Position numbers and translations under genes: made by a program. This document shows, in pieces, positions 46,310 through 55,532 of a DNA stretch of 64,000 nt. Each line of letters starts with the position of its first letter. Positions within the stretch are counted from its first letter, which is position 1. The notes under the pieces were generated by a model that searched no databases, was not told the origin of the DNA, and saw only the letters and a list, made by a program, of their open reading frames with translations. Source of the DNA: Cellulomonas xylanilytica (GTDB lineage Bacteria > Actinomycetota > Actinomycetes > Actinomycetales > Cellulomonadaceae); assembly GCF_007989805.1 (NCBI RefSeq), contig NZ_BJUB01000011.1, forward strand, positions 62,001-126,000, in the 5' to 3' direction.

Positions 46310-47812
46310 GTGACCTCCTCTGCTTCTGCTGGCTCCGCCGTGCGCGTCCGCTTCTGCCCCTCGCCCACCGGGACGCCGCACGTCGGCCTGATCCGGACCG
46401 CCCTGTTCAACTGGGCGTACGCACGCCACACAGGGGGCACGTTCGTCTTCCGCATCGAGGACACGGACGCGGCGCGCGACTCGCAGGAGTCGTACCTCCA
46501 GCTGCTCGACGCGCTGCGCTGGCTGGGCCTGGACTGGGACGAGGGCGTCGAGGTGGGCGGCCCGCACGAGCCGTACCGGCAGTCGCAGCGGATGGACCTG
46601 TACGCGGACGTGGTCCGTCGCCTGGTCGAGGGCGGGCACGCGTACGAGTCGTTCTCCACGCCCGAGGAGGTCGAGGCACGCCACAAGGCGGCCGGCCGGG
46701 ACCCGAAGCTGGGCTACGACGGCGTCGACCGAAGCACCACCGACGAGCAGAAGGCGGCGTTCCGGGCCGAGGGCCGCGAGCCGGTCCTGCGGCTGCGGAT
46801 GCCCGACGAGGACCTGACGTTCACGGACCTGGTGCGCGGCGAGGTGACGTTCAAGGCGGGCTCGGTGCCGGACTTCGTCATCGTGCGCGCCAACGGCCAG
46901 CCCCTGTACACGCTGGTCAACCCGGTGGACGACGCCCTCATGGGCATCACGCACGTGCTGCGCGGGGAGGACCTGCTCTCGTCGACCCCCCGGCAGATCG
47001 CGCTGTACCGGGCGCTGCTGGAGATCGGCGTCGGCTCGGGGGAGCCGGTGTTCGGGCACCTGCCGTCGGTGCTGGGCGAGGGCAGCAAGAAGCTCTCCAA
47101 GCGTGACCCGGAGTCCAACCTCTTCCTGCACCGGGACAACGGGTTCACGCCCGAGGGTCTGCTCAACTACCTGGCCTTGCTCGGCTGGTCGATCGGCCCG
47201 GACCGGGACATCTTCTCGATGGCGGAGATGACCGCCGCCTTCGACGCCGCGGACGTCAACCCCAACCCCGCGCGGTTCGACGTGAAGAAGGCCGAGGCCA
47301 TCAACTCGGCCCACATCCGGCTGCTCGCGCCGGACGACTTCCGCGACCGCCTCGTCCCGTACCTGCACCGCGGCGGGCTGGTCCCCACGGACGCCTACGC
47401 CGACCTGTCGGTGGAGCACCGCGCGCTGCTCGACGCCGGGGCGCCCCTGATCCAGGAGCGCATCACGCTGCTCGGTGAGGCGGTCGGCATGCTCGGCTTC
47501 CTGTTCGTCGCGGACGACTCGCTCGAGATCGCCGACGACGCGCGCGGTGCCCTGCGGGACGAGGCCGGGTCCGTCCTCGATGCCGCGACCGCCGCACTGG
47601 CAGGTCTCGACGACTTCACCACCGCCACGACGCAGGAGGCCCTGCAGGCCGCGCTCGTCGACGGTCTCGGCATCAAGCCGCGGTTCGCGTTCACCCCGCT
47701 GCGGGTCGCGCTGAGCGGCCGCCGCATCTCCCCGCCGCTGTTCGAGTCGATGGAGATCCTGGGCAAGGAGTCGACGCTGGCGCGGATCGCCTCCCTGCGC
47801 GCGTCGCTGTGA
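46310..47812 (+). CDS. gltX: Glutamyl-tRNA synthetase
   Basis: Class I aminoacyl-tRNA synthetase charging tRNA(Glu), and in most actinobacteria also tRNA(Gln). 500 aa. The HIGH-type motif is [19 protein letters not shown] and the KMSKS-type motif is SKKLSKRD. The anticodon-binding C-terminus ends in [18 protein letters not shown] 46310 follows TAACCT (46297-46302) by 7 nt and is probably leaderless. It is followed by a HAD hydrolase with a 1-nt overlap. Confidence 0.97.
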   Translation: MTSSASAGSAVRVRFCPSPTGTPHVGLIRTALFNWAYARHTGGTFVFRIEDTDAARDSQESYLQLLDALRWLGLDWDEGVEVGGPHEPYRQSQRMDLYADVVRRLVEGGHAYESFSTPEEVEARHKAAGRDPKLGYDGVDRSTTDEQKAAFRAEGREPVLRLRMPDEDLTFTDLVRGEVTFKAGSVPDFVIVRANGQPLYTLVNPVDDALMGITHVLRGEDLLSSTPRQIALYRALLEIGVGSGEPVFGHLPSVLGEGSKKLSKRDPESNLFLHRDNGFTPEGLLNYLALLGWSIGPDRDIFSMAEMTAAFDAADVNPNPARFDVKKAEAINSAHIRLLAPDDFRDRLVPYLHRGGLVPTDAYADLSVEHRALLDAGAPLIQERITLLGEAVGMLGFLFVADDSLEIADDARGALRDEAGSVLDAATAALAGLDDFTTATTQEALQAALVDGLGIKPRFAFTPLRVALSGRRISPPLFESMEILGKESTLARIASLRASL

Positions 47813-48555
47813 TGCGCGTCGAGGGAGTCCTGTTCGACATCGACGACACGCTCGTCGACACCCGCGGGGCGTTCGGCCACGCGCTGGCCGACGTGGCCCG
47901 TCGGTACCTGCCGGACCTCCCGCCCGAGCGGTACCCCGAGCTGGTCACGGTGTGGCGGGCGGACGTGAACGGTCACTACGAGGCGTACACGCGCGGCGAG
48001 GTCGGATACGTCGAGCAGCGCTGGTCACGCGCCAACGAGCTGCACGAGCAGTTCGGGGCGCCCGCCCTGGACGAGGACGGCTTCGCCCTGTGGGACGAGG
48101 GGTTCCAGGTGGCGTTCGCCGCGGGCTGGACGGCGCACCCGGAGGTGGACGTCGTCGTCGACAAGCTCCTCGCGGCCGGTCTCGTGGTGGGCGCGCTGTC
48201 CAACGCGGACGTGGCGTTCCAGACGCAGAAGCTCCAGCGCGTGTCCCTGCTGGACCGGGTGCCCATGCTGGTGGGCGTCGACACCCTCGGGTTCGGCAAG
48301 CCCGACCCGCGGGTGTTCGCCGAGGCGTGCCGCCGGCTGGGCACAGCTCCGGAGCGCACCGCGTACGTGGGGGACGAGCTCCACGTCGACGCCGTCGCCG
48401 CCCGCGCCGCCGGCCTGCTCGGCATCTGGGTCGACCGTCCCGGAGGCCGCCGCCACGAGATCCCCGATGCCACCATCGCCGCCGCGCGCGCGAACGGCGT
48501 CCTCGTCATCGACACGCTGGACGCCCTGCCGGAGGCGCTGAGCGTCGACGACTGA
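47812..48555 (+). CDS. HAD-superfamily hydrolase
   Basis: A 247-aa Mg2+-dependent phosphohydrolase. HAD motifs are LFDIDDTLVDT (nucleophile Asp and acid/base Asp), GALSNADV (motif II), GKPDPRVF with the Lys (motif III) and YVGDELHVDAVAARAAG (motif IV). A helical cap lies between motifs I and II (subclass I). The substrate is unknown. The ATG shares its A with the gltX stop (TGATG), so it is co-translated with gltX. Confidence 0.92.
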   Translation: MRVEGVLFDIDDTLVDTRGAFGHALADVARRYLPDLPPERYPELVTVWRADVNGHYEAYTRGEVGYVEQRWSRANELHEQFGAPALDEDGFALWDEGFQVAFAAGWTAHPEVDVVVDKLLAAGLVVGALSNADVAFQTQKLQRVSLLDRVPMLVGVDTLGFGKPDPRVFAEACRRLGTAPERTAYVGDELHVDAVAARAAGLLGIWVDRPGGRRHEIPDATIAAARANGVLVIDTLDALPEALSVDD

Positions 48556-48618
48556 CGTTCTGCACCCGACGACGGCCGACCGGCTGCCTCCGGGGCGGGG
48601 CCGACATACCGTCGACGG

Positions 48619-49026
48619 GTGAGCCCGCACGAGCAGCGCCAGACCTCGCGCTCGGAGCGGCTGCGCCTCGCCGTCGAGAGGGACGGGGCCCGCTGCGTGT
48701 GGTGCGGCCGCGCGTTCGGGCCCCTCGTGCCGCCGACGCGCGAGCACCTGGTTCCGCGCGTCAAGGGCGGTCCCTCGTGGCTGGAGAACGAGGTGCCCGC
48801 CTGCCGGCGGTGCAACGCGGAACGCGGGCACCGAGGTGTCGTGGAGTGGCTCGAGGAGTGCGAGCGTCGCGGCTGGCGCCCCGACGAGGTGGCGATCACC
48901 CGGTCGCTCGACGCGCTCCTGGAGGCGATCACCGAGCGCGGCGGTCAGCGCCGAGCGCGTGCCTACGTGGCGGCGCAGCAGCGCAGGGTGCGCCGACGGG
49001 CCTCCCGCCCGGCGCGTGACGCCTGA
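48619..49026 (+). CDS. HNH endonuclease-domain protein
   Basis: A 135-aa protein with an HNH nuclease fold: zinc cysteines in CVWCGR and CRRCNAE, and the HNH core in TREHLVPRVKGGPSWLENEV. The C-terminus is basic (RRRASRPARDA), suited to DNA binding. Chromosomal stand-alone members are common in actinobacteria and their role is unclear. The GTG start follows TACCGT (48607-48612) by 6 nt. The stop lies 3 nt from the convergent methyltransferase stop. Confidence 0.88.
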   Translation: MSPHEQRQTSRSERLRLAVERDGARCVWCGRAFGPLVPPTREHLVPRVKGGPSWLENEVPACRRCNAERGHRGVVEWLEECERRGWRPDEVAITRSLDALLEAITERGGQRRARAYVAAQQRRVRRRASRPARDA

Positions 49027-49029
49027 GCG

Positions 49030-49770
49030 TCAGCGCAGCCGCGCGCGGTAGCACTCCGTCCGGTAGGGCACCTCGGTCCACTCGCTGCCCCGCAGGTCCG
49101 GGTGGGTGGCGACGAGCTCGTCGATGTCGTCGAGCAGCGCGTCGCGCTCGTCGGGCGGCAGCAGGATCAGGTGGCTGCGGCTCGCGGCAAGCGTGCGCAG
49201 GTCCGCGGTGCGGAGACGCTGCGTCCAGCGGAACGTGGCGTGCTCGGGCTCGGTGAACCGGTCTCCGAGCTCGGGGTCGCGGTAGCTCGTCTCGAGGGTG
49301 TCGCCCCGGTGGACGATCTCGGTCCACCGGGCCACCCAGTCGACCTCCTGGTCGCGGACGTTCCAGATCGGGGCGACCTGGCCCCCGGGCCGCAGGACGC
49401 GCGCGATCTCGGCGGACGCCGCCGGGGGGTCGACCCAGTGCCAGGCCTGCGCGATCGTGACGGCGTCCACCGACGCGTCGGCGAGCGGCAGGTGCTCGGC
49501 CGTGCCGGGGAACGCCTCGACCTCGGGAAGGGCGGCCGTCAGCTCCGCGCGCATCCCGTCCGACGGCTCGACCGCCACGACGTGCCAGCCGAGCGCGACG
49601 AGCCGCTCGGTGAGCTTGCCGGTCCCGGCGGCGAGGTCGAGGACGTCCCGGGCCTCGCGCGGCACCGACCACCGGACCGCGTCCTCGGGATAGCTAGGCC
49701 GGGTGGCCTGGTAGACGGCCGCGGCGCGGTCGAACGAGGCAGCACGGTCGGCACGGTCGTCGGTGCTCAC
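49030..49770 (-). CDS. SAM-dependent methyltransferase (class I)
   Basis: A 246-aa methyltransferase with motif I VLDLAAGTGKLTERL, VVAVEPSDGMRAEL, TAEHLPLADASVDAVTIAQA and a Trp-rich block WHWVDPP typical of a group of small actinobacterial methyltransferases. The substrate is unknown. GTG 49770 lies 5 nt after hisN, so it is the last gene of the aroA-rsgA-hisN operon. Confidence 0.87.
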   Translation of the reverse strand: MSTDDRADRAASFDRAAAVYQATRPSYPEDAVRWSVPREARDVLDLAAGTGKLTERLVALGWHVVAVEPSDGMRAELTAALPEVEAFPGTAEHLPLADASVDAVTIAQAWHWVDPPAASAEIARVLRPGGQVAPIWNVRDQEVDWVARWTEIVHRGDTLETSYRDPELGDRFTEPEHATFRWTQRLRTADLRTLAASRSHLILLPPDERDALLDDIDELVATHPDLRGSEWTEVPYRTECYRARLR

Positions 49771-49775
49771 GGGCG

Positions 49776-50579
49776 TCACCCTTCGGGCAGCGGGTCCAGG
49801 TACTCCAGTGCAGCCTCGTGCAGCTTGCCGTTGGACACCAGCGCAGAGCCGCCGAACGGTCCCGGGACGCCGCGGATCGACGTGAACGTCCCGCCGGCCT
49901 CCGTGACGATCGGCACCAGGGCGGCCATGTCGTGCAGCGACAGCTCCGGCTCCGCCGACAGGTCCACGGCGCCCTCCGCGACGAGCACGTGGGACCAGAA
50001 GTCTCCGTACGCCCGGGTGCGCCACGTGCGGCGGGTCAGGTTCAGGAAGGCATCGAGCTGACCGCGCTCCTCCCAGCCCGACAGCGACGAGTACGAGAAC
50101 GAGGCGTCCGCCAGGGTGTCGACCGCGGACACGTGCAGCTGGCTGGCGGCGGCGAGCGACTTGCCCGTCCACGCGCCCGAGCCCTGCGCGGCCCACCACC
50201 GCCGTCCGAGGGCGGGGGCGCTGACCACCCCGACCACGACCTGGTCGCCGTCCAGCAGCCCGATGAGCGTCGCCCACACGGGCACGCCGCGGACGAAGTT
50301 CTTGGTCCCGTCGATGGGGTCGATGATCCAGCGGCGCGGCCCGTGGCCGGTGTCGCCCATCTCCTCGCCGTGCACCGCGTCGCGCGGCCGCGCCCGGGAC
50401 AGCTGGCCCCGCACGATCTCCTCGGCCGTCTTGTCGGCGTCGGACACGGGGGTCAGGTCCGGCTTGGTCTCCACCCGCAGGTCCTGCGCCTTGAACCGGG
50501 ACATGGTCATCCCGTCGACCTGGTCCGCGATCACGTGGGCGAGGCGCAGGTCGTCGTCGTACCCGGGGCGCAGGCTCAT
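49776..50579 (-). CDS. hisN: Histidinol-phosphatase, inositol monophosphatase family
   Basis: A 267-aa Li+-sensitive phosphatase-fold enzyme, in actinobacteria the usual histidinol-phosphate phosphatase of histidine synthesis. Metal-binding motifs are HGEEMGDTG, WIIDPIDGTKNFVRG and LSLHDMAALVPIVTEAGG. General inositol monophosphatase activity is the alternative. ATG 50579 follows TACGGT by 7 nt. It lies 31 nt downstream of rsgA, so it may have its own start within the operon. Confidence 0.88.
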   Translation of the reverse strand: MSLRPGYDDDLRLAHVIADQVDGMTMSRFKAQDLRVETKPDLTPVSDADKTAEEIVRGQLSRARPRDAVHGEEMGDTGHGPRRWIIDPIDGTKNFVRGVPVWATLIGLLDGDQVVVGVVSAPALGRRWWAAQGSGAWTGKSLAAASQLHVSAVDTLADASFSYSSLSGWEERGQLDAFLNLTRRTWRTRAYGDFWSHVLVAEGAVDLSAEPELSLHDMAALVPIVTEAGGTFTSIRGVPGPFGGSALVSNGKLHEAALEYLDPLPEG

Positions 50580-50610
50580 GCCCGACACCGTAGTGGCTCG
50601 ATCCCGCACG

Positions 50611-51687
50611 TCAGGGACGTGCGGGCTCCCGGTTGTCCGGTTCGCCGCTGCCGAGCCGGCTGGCCAGGAGGCGTCGGAACGACTCGATCCGGGCCGACCG
50701 TGCCGCCCGGGTGACGTCGTCGGGGGAGGCCTCGACCCACTCGTCCAGGGCGCAGTCCGGGGCGTCGTCGGCGTGCGTGCAGCCGCGCGGGCACTCCTCC
50801 GCGACCGCCGCCAGGTCCGCGAACGCGCCGAGCAGGTGCTGCGGGTCGACGTGGGCGAGCCCGAACGACCGCACGCCCGGGGTGTCGATGACCCAGGTGG
50901 GCCGGCTCGTGCCCGGCACGCGCAGCGCCACCGCGGAGCTCGACGTGTGCCGTCCGCGACCGGTCACGTCGTTGACGACGCCCACCGCGCGGTACGTGCC
51001 GGGCACCAGGGCGTTCACGAGCGTCGACTTGCCGACGCCCGAGTGCCCCACCAGCACCGACGTCTTGCCCTCGAGCGCGGCCCGGACGTCGTCGAGCCCG
51101 TGGATGATCCGTCCACCGACCGACTTCTCCGCGCTGGTGACCACCACGTCCACGCCGATCGGTGCGTACATCCCGACCAGCTCGGCGGGGTCGGCCAGGT
51201 CGGCCTTGGTCAGCGCCAGAAGCGCGTCCATGCGGGCGTCGTAGGCCGCGGCGACGCAGCGGTCGATCATCCGGGTACGCGGCTCCGGGTCGGCCAGCGC
51301 GGTGACGATCACCAGCTGGTCGGCGTTCGCGACGATGATCCGCTCGATCGGGTCGGTGTCGTCCGCGGTCCGCCGCAGCACGGTCCGCCGCTCGCCGATC
51401 CGCACGATCCGGGACAGCGAGCCCTCGTCGCCGGACGTGTCGCCGACGATGTCCACGCGGTCGCCGGGGACCACGCGGTCGCGGCCCAGCTCGCGGGCCT
51501 TCATCGCGATCGCGACGCGCTCGTCGGGCCCGTCGGGGTCGACGAGGATGGCGTAGCGACCGCGGTCCACGGCGGTGACGAGCGCGCTCTCGGCGTCGGC
51601 GTGCTCCGGACGCTGCTTGGTCCGGGGGCGCGAGCCACGGCCGGGACGGATTCGCACGTCCCGCTCGTCGTAGCGCCGGGTCGCCAT
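50611..51687 (-). CDS. rsgA: Ribosome small subunit-dependent GTPase A
   Basis: A circularly permuted GTPase of 358 aa that checks late maturation of the 30S subunit. The N-terminal OB fold (about 30-115) precedes G4 (LTKADL), then G1 (GHSGVGKSTLVNAL) and G3 (DTPGVRSFGL). A C-terminal zinc site is formed by CPRGCTHADDAPDCAL. A basic N-terminal tail of about 30 residues is typical of actinobacterial members. Its ATG shares one base with the aroA stop (TGATG), so expression is coupled to aroA. Confidence 0.95.
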   Translation of the reverse strand: MATRRYDERDVRIRPGRGSRPRTKQRPEHADAESALVTAVDRGRYAILVDPDGPDERVAIAMKARELGRDRVVPGDRVDIVGDTSGDEGSLSRIVRIGERRTVLRRTADDTDPIERIIVANADQLVIVTALADPEPRTRMIDRCVAAAYDARMDALLALTKADLADPAELVGMYAPIGVDVVVTSAEKSVGGRIIHGLDDVRAALEGKTSVLVGHSGVGKSTLVNALVPGTYRAVGVVNDVTGRGRHTSSSAVALRVPGTSRPTWVIDTPGVRSFGLAHVDPQHLLGAFADLAAVAEECPRGCTHADDAPDCALDEWVEASPDDVTRAARSARIESFRRLLASRLGSGEPDNREPARP

Positions 51688-52970
51688 CAGGCGAGCACGG
51701 CCGATCCGGCCAGCATGCCGCTCCAGAGCCCCACGAAGTCCGGCAGCGTCTTCGCGGTCGTCGCGACGTCCTGCACGTCGACACCCGGGACCCGGAGCCC
51801 GACGAGCGCGCCCGCGGTGGCCATGCGGTGGTCCTCGTAGGTGTGCCAGGTGCCGCCGGTCAGCGGTCGCGGCGTGATGACGAGCCCGTCGGAGGTCTGC
51901 TCCGCCTGCCCGCCCAGCCGCGTGATCTCGGCCGCCAGCGCGGCGAGCCGGTCGGTCTCGTGGCCGCGCAGGTGCGCGATGCCCCGCAGGCGGGTGGGGG
52001 AGTCCGCCAGGACGGCGAGCCCGGCGATGGTCGGAGCGATCTCGCCCGCAGCGTGCAGGTCCAGGTCGACCCCGTGGATCACACCCGACCCCGTGACGCT
52101 CAGCACGTCACCGTCGAGCCGGGTGGTGGCGCCCATGCGCTCCAGGATCCCGGGTAGCAGCGCCCCCGGCTGGGTCGTGCTCGTCGGCCAGCCCGGCACG
52201 CGCACCGTGCCACCGGCGACCAGGGCCGCGCACAGGAACGGCGCCGCGTTGGACAGGTCGGGCTCGACGCGGACGTCCCGGCCGGCGATCGGTCCGGGCG
52301 CCACCTGCCAGATCGCGGGCCGTGAGTCGTCGACCTCGACGCCCGCCTCGCGCAGCAGAGCGACCGTCATCTCGATGTGCGGCAGGCTCGGCAGCGTCCG
52401 CCCCGTGTGCCGCAGCGTCAGGCCGCGCTCGAACCGTGCGGCCGCGAGCAGCAGTCCGGAGACGAACTGGCTCGACGCCGACGCGTCCACGTCGACCTGG
52501 CCTCCGCGCACCGAGCCGCGGCCGTGCACCGTGAACGGGAGGTGCCCCGGCTCCCCGTGCTCCTCGACGCGCACGCCGAGCGTGCGCAGCGCCGTGAGCA
52601 CAGGACCCATCGGCCGGGCGAGCGCCGAGTCGTCCCCGTCGAACCGGACCGGTCCGTCCGCGATCGCGGCGACGGCCGGCAGGAACCGCATGACGGTGCC
52701 GGCGAGACCGCAGTGGATGCTGGTCGAGCCCTGCACGGCCCCCGGCGTCACCACCCAGTCGCTGGCGTCCTCGTCGACCTGCGCACCCAGGCTGGTCAGC
52801 GCGGCGGCCATGAGACGGGTGTCGCGGGAGCGCAGCGCGCCGCGCAGGCGGCCCGGAGCGTCCGCGAGCGCGGCCAGGACCAGGTACCGGTTGGTGAGGG
52901 ACTTCGATCCCGGTACGTCCACGAGCGCGTCGAGCGGGCCACCGGCGAGCGGCGCGGTCCAGAGATCCAT
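51687..52970 (-). CDS. aroA: 3-phosphoshikimate 1-carboxyvinyltransferase (EPSP synthase)
   Basis: Sixth step of the shikimate pathway: transfers enolpyruvate from PEP to shikimate-3-phosphate. 427 aa. Visible signatures are VPGSKSLTNRYLVLAALAD, GLAGTVMRFLP and the C-terminal LRGHETDRLAALAAEI and YEDHRMATAGAL. The start ATG follows TAGCCT (52978-52983, read on the minus strand) by 7 nt without a ribosome-binding site. It heads an operon with rsgA, hisN and a methyltransferase. Confidence 0.96.
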   Translation of the reverse strand: MDLWTAPLAGGPLDALVDVPGSKSLTNRYLVLAALADAPGRLRGALRSRDTRLMAAALTSLGAQVDEDASDWVVTPGAVQGSTSIHCGLAGTVMRFLPAVAAIADGPVRFDGDDSALARPMGPVLTALRTLGVRVEEHGEPGHLPFTVHGRGSVRGGQVDVDASASSQFVSGLLLAAARFERGLTLRHTGRTLPSLPHIEMTVALLREAGVEVDDSRPAIWQVAPGPIAGRDVRVEPDLSNAAPFLCAALVAGGTVRVPGWPTSTTQPGALLPGILERMGATTRLDGDVLSVTGSGVIHGVDLDLHAAGEIAPTIAGLAVLADSPTRLRGIAHLRGHETDRLAALAAEITRLGGQAEQTSDGLVITPRPLTGGTWHTYEDHRMATAGALVGLRVPGVDVQDVATTAKTLPDFVGLWSGMLAGSAVLA

Positions 52971-53014
52971 GGCACCCAGGCTAGTCGGGGCGCCGACGGA
53001 GCCGGCCGGACGTC

Positions 53015-53527
53015 TCAGTCCGACGCCTTCGCCGCCGCGTGCTCGCTGCGCGCCTTCTGCACCCGCCAGCTGATCCCGGGCCGACCCTCGAGGTCGACGC
53101 CCGCGATCAGGGCGCCGCCCGTGAACGCGAGCGCGCGCACGAACCGGTCGCGACGGGCCCTGCGCAGCACGGGGTCCTCGCCCTTGACGCGCTTGAACGG
53201 CAGGTTCAGCACGATCAGCGGAGCCGTGAGGACCGCCAGCGCCAGTGCGGCCGTGCGGGGTGCCTTGCCGACGGCGAGCAGGATGCCCGCCCCGGCCAGG
53301 GCGACGCCGTGCGCCTGGACGACGGAGGTCAGCTGGCGGTCGCTCAGCTCGTAGCCGAGCGCCTCGCCGGCCGGACCCTGACGGACGTTCGCGGGGAGCC
53401 GGGAGCGGAGCGTGGTCAGCGCGCCACGGGCGTCGGCGGCGTGCACGGCGGGGTGCCGGACCACGTCGAGGCCCTCGGTGACGAACCACGAGGCGAACAG
53501 CGGACGGGCAAGGCGACGCAGCAGCAC
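53015..53527 (-). CDS. DoxX-family membrane protein
   Basis: A 170-aa protein with about four helices and the DoxX-like start LLRRLARPLFASWFVTEGLD. HGVALAGAGILLAVGKAPR is also typical. Some actinobacterial DoxX proteins work with oxidative-stress enzymes, which may explain linkage to ferritin 11 nt upstream. The GTG start has AGGAGGAG upstream. Confidence 0.85.
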   Translation of the reverse strand: MLLRRLARPLFASWFVTEGLDVVRHPAVHAADARGALTTLRSRLPANVRQGPAGEALGYELSDRQLTSVVQAHGVALAGAGILLAVGKAPRTAALALAVLTAPLIVLNLPFKRVKGEDPVLRRARRDRFVRALAFTGGALIAGVDLEGRPGISWRVQKARSEHAAAKASD

Positions 53528-53538
53528 GGCAGCTCCTC

Positions 53539-54084
53539 CTACAGGGCGCCGCCGGCGGCGGACGGTGCGTCGGTGGACTCGCCACCGTCACCGATCTGCT
53601 CGCGGGCGACGTAGTTCTCGAGGTCGAACAGGTTGTCGCCGGCACGCGTGGCGACGGTGAGCAGGGTGGTCGCCGAGGCGACCTCTTCCACCTGCTCCTT
53701 GAGGAACCAGAGCAGGAACTGCTCGCCGAGGGCGTCCCCCTCGGCGCGGGCGGCCGCGAAGATGGCCTCGATCTGCGTGGTGACCTGCTTCTCCTGCTTC
53801 AGGGCCAGGCCGATGGGCTCGGTGACGTGGGCGAAGTCGTTGCGGACCGTGCTGCCCCCAGGGATCGCGACGGGCAGGTCCCGGTCGAGCAGGTACTGCA
53901 CGATCATCAGCGCGTGGTTGCGCTCCTCGATGGCCTGCCGGTAGTAGTGCCGCGCCAGCTGGGGGAGGTCCTGCCCGTCGAACCAGACGGCGATCGCCAC
54001 GTACTGCTGGTGGGCGTCGAACTCGTGGCCGATCTGCTCGCGGAGCAACCGCAGGAACGTGGACTCGTCGGCCGTGGTGGTCAT
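53539..54084 (-). CDS. Ferritin (BfrB-like)
   Basis: A 181-aa ferritin storing iron as ferric mineral in a 24-mer shell. Ferroxidase ligands are in [17 protein letters not shown] and [13 protein letters not shown], with later acidic residues in [14 protein letters not shown]. No heme Met is needed in this type. ATG 54084 follows TAGGTT (54091-54096 on the minus strand) by 6 nt. It is the first gene of a pair with doxX and divergent from sigR. Confidence 0.93.
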   Translation of the reverse strand: MTTTADESTFLRLLREQIGHEFDAHQQYVAIAVWFDGQDLPQLARHYYRQAIEERNHALMIVQYLLDRDLPVAIPGGSTVRNDFAHVTEPIGLALKQEKQVTTQIEAIFAAARAEGDALGEQFLLWFLKEQVEEVASATTLLTVATRAGDNLFDLENYVAREQIGDGGESTDAPSAAGGAL

Positions 54085-54135
54085 GCCGCCAACCTAGTGC
54101 CGTGACCTGCCGATCGCGACGGAGGGCCGGCCGAG

Positions 54136-54161
54136 GGAATTGCTCGCGCACCCACGCCGTT
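54136..54161 (+). promoter_or_regulatory. SigR-type promoter of sigR-rsrA (GGAAT, 18 nt, GTT)
   Basis: GGAAT (54136-54140) and GTT (54159-54161) are separated by exactly 18 nt, the consensus recognised by SigR/SigH. Transcription would begin at about 54168-54171, where an ATG in frame with sigR lies (54171). A second, TAGGCT -10-like element (54334-54339) sits 8 nt before the ordinary sigR start and could give constitutive expression. Confidence 0.8.
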
Positions 54162-54347
54162 GTGCTGGCCATGAGCTCCACCACCGAGACGCGTCCCGTC
54201 CCGCCCGCCGTGACCGGCTGGGCGATCGGGGTCCCCGTGGACAGTCTTCCGACCTCGTGGCCCCCGCAGATGCAGCCCGCCGGGGTGAATGTGGCCTGGC
54301 CCACCCCGGTCGGTGGTCCGGCGCCCGCGGGGCTAGGCTCGACCGCG

Positions 54348-54974
54348 ATGAGCGAGGACACGAACCGCGCGCCTGAGGCCGAGGACGACGCGGCACGGAC
54401 CGAGAGGTTCGAGGCGGAGGCGCTGGTCTACCTGGACCAGCTGTACGGCGCTGCCCTGCGCATGACGCGCAACCCGGCGGACGCCGAGGACCTCGTGCAG
54501 GAGACGTTCGCCAAGGCGTTCGCGGCGTTCCACCAGTACCGCCCGGGCACCAACCTCAAGGCGTGGCTGTACCGCATCCTCACCAACACGTACATCAACT
54601 CGTACCGCAAGAAGCAGCGCGAGCCCCAGCAGTCCCGGTCCGAGGAGATCGAGGACTGGCAGCTGGCCCGCGCCGAGTCGCACACGTCGAGGGGTCTGCG
54701 GTCCGCCGAGGCCGAGGCGCTCGACCACCTGCCGGACTCCGACGTCAAGGACGCGCTCCAGCGTCTGCCGGAGGAGTTCCGGATCGCGGTGTACCTCGCC
54801 GACGTCGAGGGCTTCGCGTACAAGGAGATCGCCGAGATCATGGGGACGCCGATCGGGACGGTGATGTCCCGGCTGCACCGTGGCCGCGCGCAGCTGCGCG
54901 ACATGCTGTCCGACTACGCGCGGGGGCGTGGTCTGGTCGGGGTGGCCCCCACCGCACCGGAGGGCGAACGATGA
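54348..54974 (+). CDS. sigR: ECF sigma factor SigR/SigH (thiol-oxidative stress)
   Basis: Sigma factor of 208 aa directing the disulfide-stress response. Region 2 is [20 protein letters not shown] plus [20 protein letters not shown]; region 4 is [20 protein letters not shown] plus [23 protein letters not shown] 54348 is the start of the ordinary form. The frame is open upstream: ATG 54171 would add a 59-residue Pro-rich extension (267 aa in total), matching the unstable long isoform known from Streptomyces SigR. The gene overlaps rsrA by 4 nt (ATGA). Confidence 0.95.
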   Translation: MSEDTNRAPEAEDDAARTERFEAEALVYLDQLYGAALRMTRNPADAEDLVQETFAKAFAAFHQYRPGTNLKAWLYRILTNTYINSYRKKQREPQQSRSEEIEDWQLARAESHTSRGLRSAEAEALDHLPDSDVKDALQRLPEEFRIAVYLADVEGFAYKEIAEIMGTPIGTVMSRLHRGRAQLRDMLSDYARGRGLVGVAPTAPEGER

Positions 54975-55270
54975 GTGACCCGTACGAGTCTGCAGAGGCG
55001 GCGGACTCAGCAGTGGTGACCGGCACCTGCGGCAACAACTGTCAGGACGCGCTGGACCGGCTCTGGGAGTACCTCGACGCGGAGCTGGGCGCGCTCGACG
55101 CGGCGACGGTCCGCACCCACCTCGCGGAGTGCGAGGGGTGCCTGGAGGAGTACGACGTCGACGTGGTGGTGAAGACCATCGTGAAGCGCGGCTGCCAGGA
55201 GGCGGCGCCGGACGGTCTCCGGCTGAGGATCCACGAGCAGCTGACCGTCATGCGGGTCACGCGCGACTGA
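54971..55270 (+). CDS. rsrA: Zinc-binding anti-sigma factor RsrA
   Basis: Redox-sensitive anti-sigma factor of 99 aa that binds and blocks SigR until its thiols are oxidised. The ZAS signature HLAECEGC gives His50, Cys54 and Cys57. Cys24 in GNNCQDAL is spaced 26 residues before the His, as in RsrA of Streptomyces, and Cys75 in VKRGCQE corresponds to the distal reactive cysteine. It is coupled to sigR by an ATGA overlap and followed by a terminator. Confidence 0.95.
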   Translation: MSDPYESAEAADSAVVTGTCGNNCQDALDRLWEYLDAELGALDAATVRTHLAECEGCLEEYDVDVVVKTIVKRGCQEAAPDGLRLRIHEQLTVMRVTRD

Positions 55271-55286
55271 GCGAGGACCGAACGAC

Positions 55287-55321
55287 GAAGGCCCGGTGCA
55301 GCGACTGCTGCCCGGGCCTTC
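55287..55321. terminator. Terminator between rsrA and bL37
   Basis: GAAGGCCCGG (55287-55296) pairs perfectly with CCGGGCCTTC (55312-55321); an inner GCAG/CTGC stem extends it. It lies between convergent genes and may serve both. Confidence 0.8.
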
Positions 55322-55340
55322 CGACACTGTTCCCTGACGC

Positions 55341-55415
55341 TCAGGCGTTGGGACGGTTGCCGTGGTTCGCTGCGCTGCCCTTGCGGGAACGGCGCTTGCG
55401 GCCTCGCTTGCTCAT
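55341..55415 (-). CDS. 50S ribosomal protein bL37
   Basis: A 24-residue, extremely basic protein that begins MSKRGRKRRSRKG and ends NHGNRPNA. Size, composition and the ANHG-RPN ending match bL37, the tiny ribosomal protein first seen in mycobacterial ribosome structures. The ATG has AAGGA 8 nt upstream. It is convergent with sigR-rsrA. Such genes are easily missed because of their length. Confidence 0.85.
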   Translation of the reverse strand: MSKRGRKRRSRKGSAANHGNRPNA

Positions 55416-55532
55416 GGGATCATCCTTCGTCGGAACGGGGGTGACGCGCCCGTGCTGCGCGCCGGACTCGCTCCATCGTCCCACATCTCGCGGACCCTCA
55501 AGTGCGGGCCCCTCGCGTCCGATATCCAGAGC

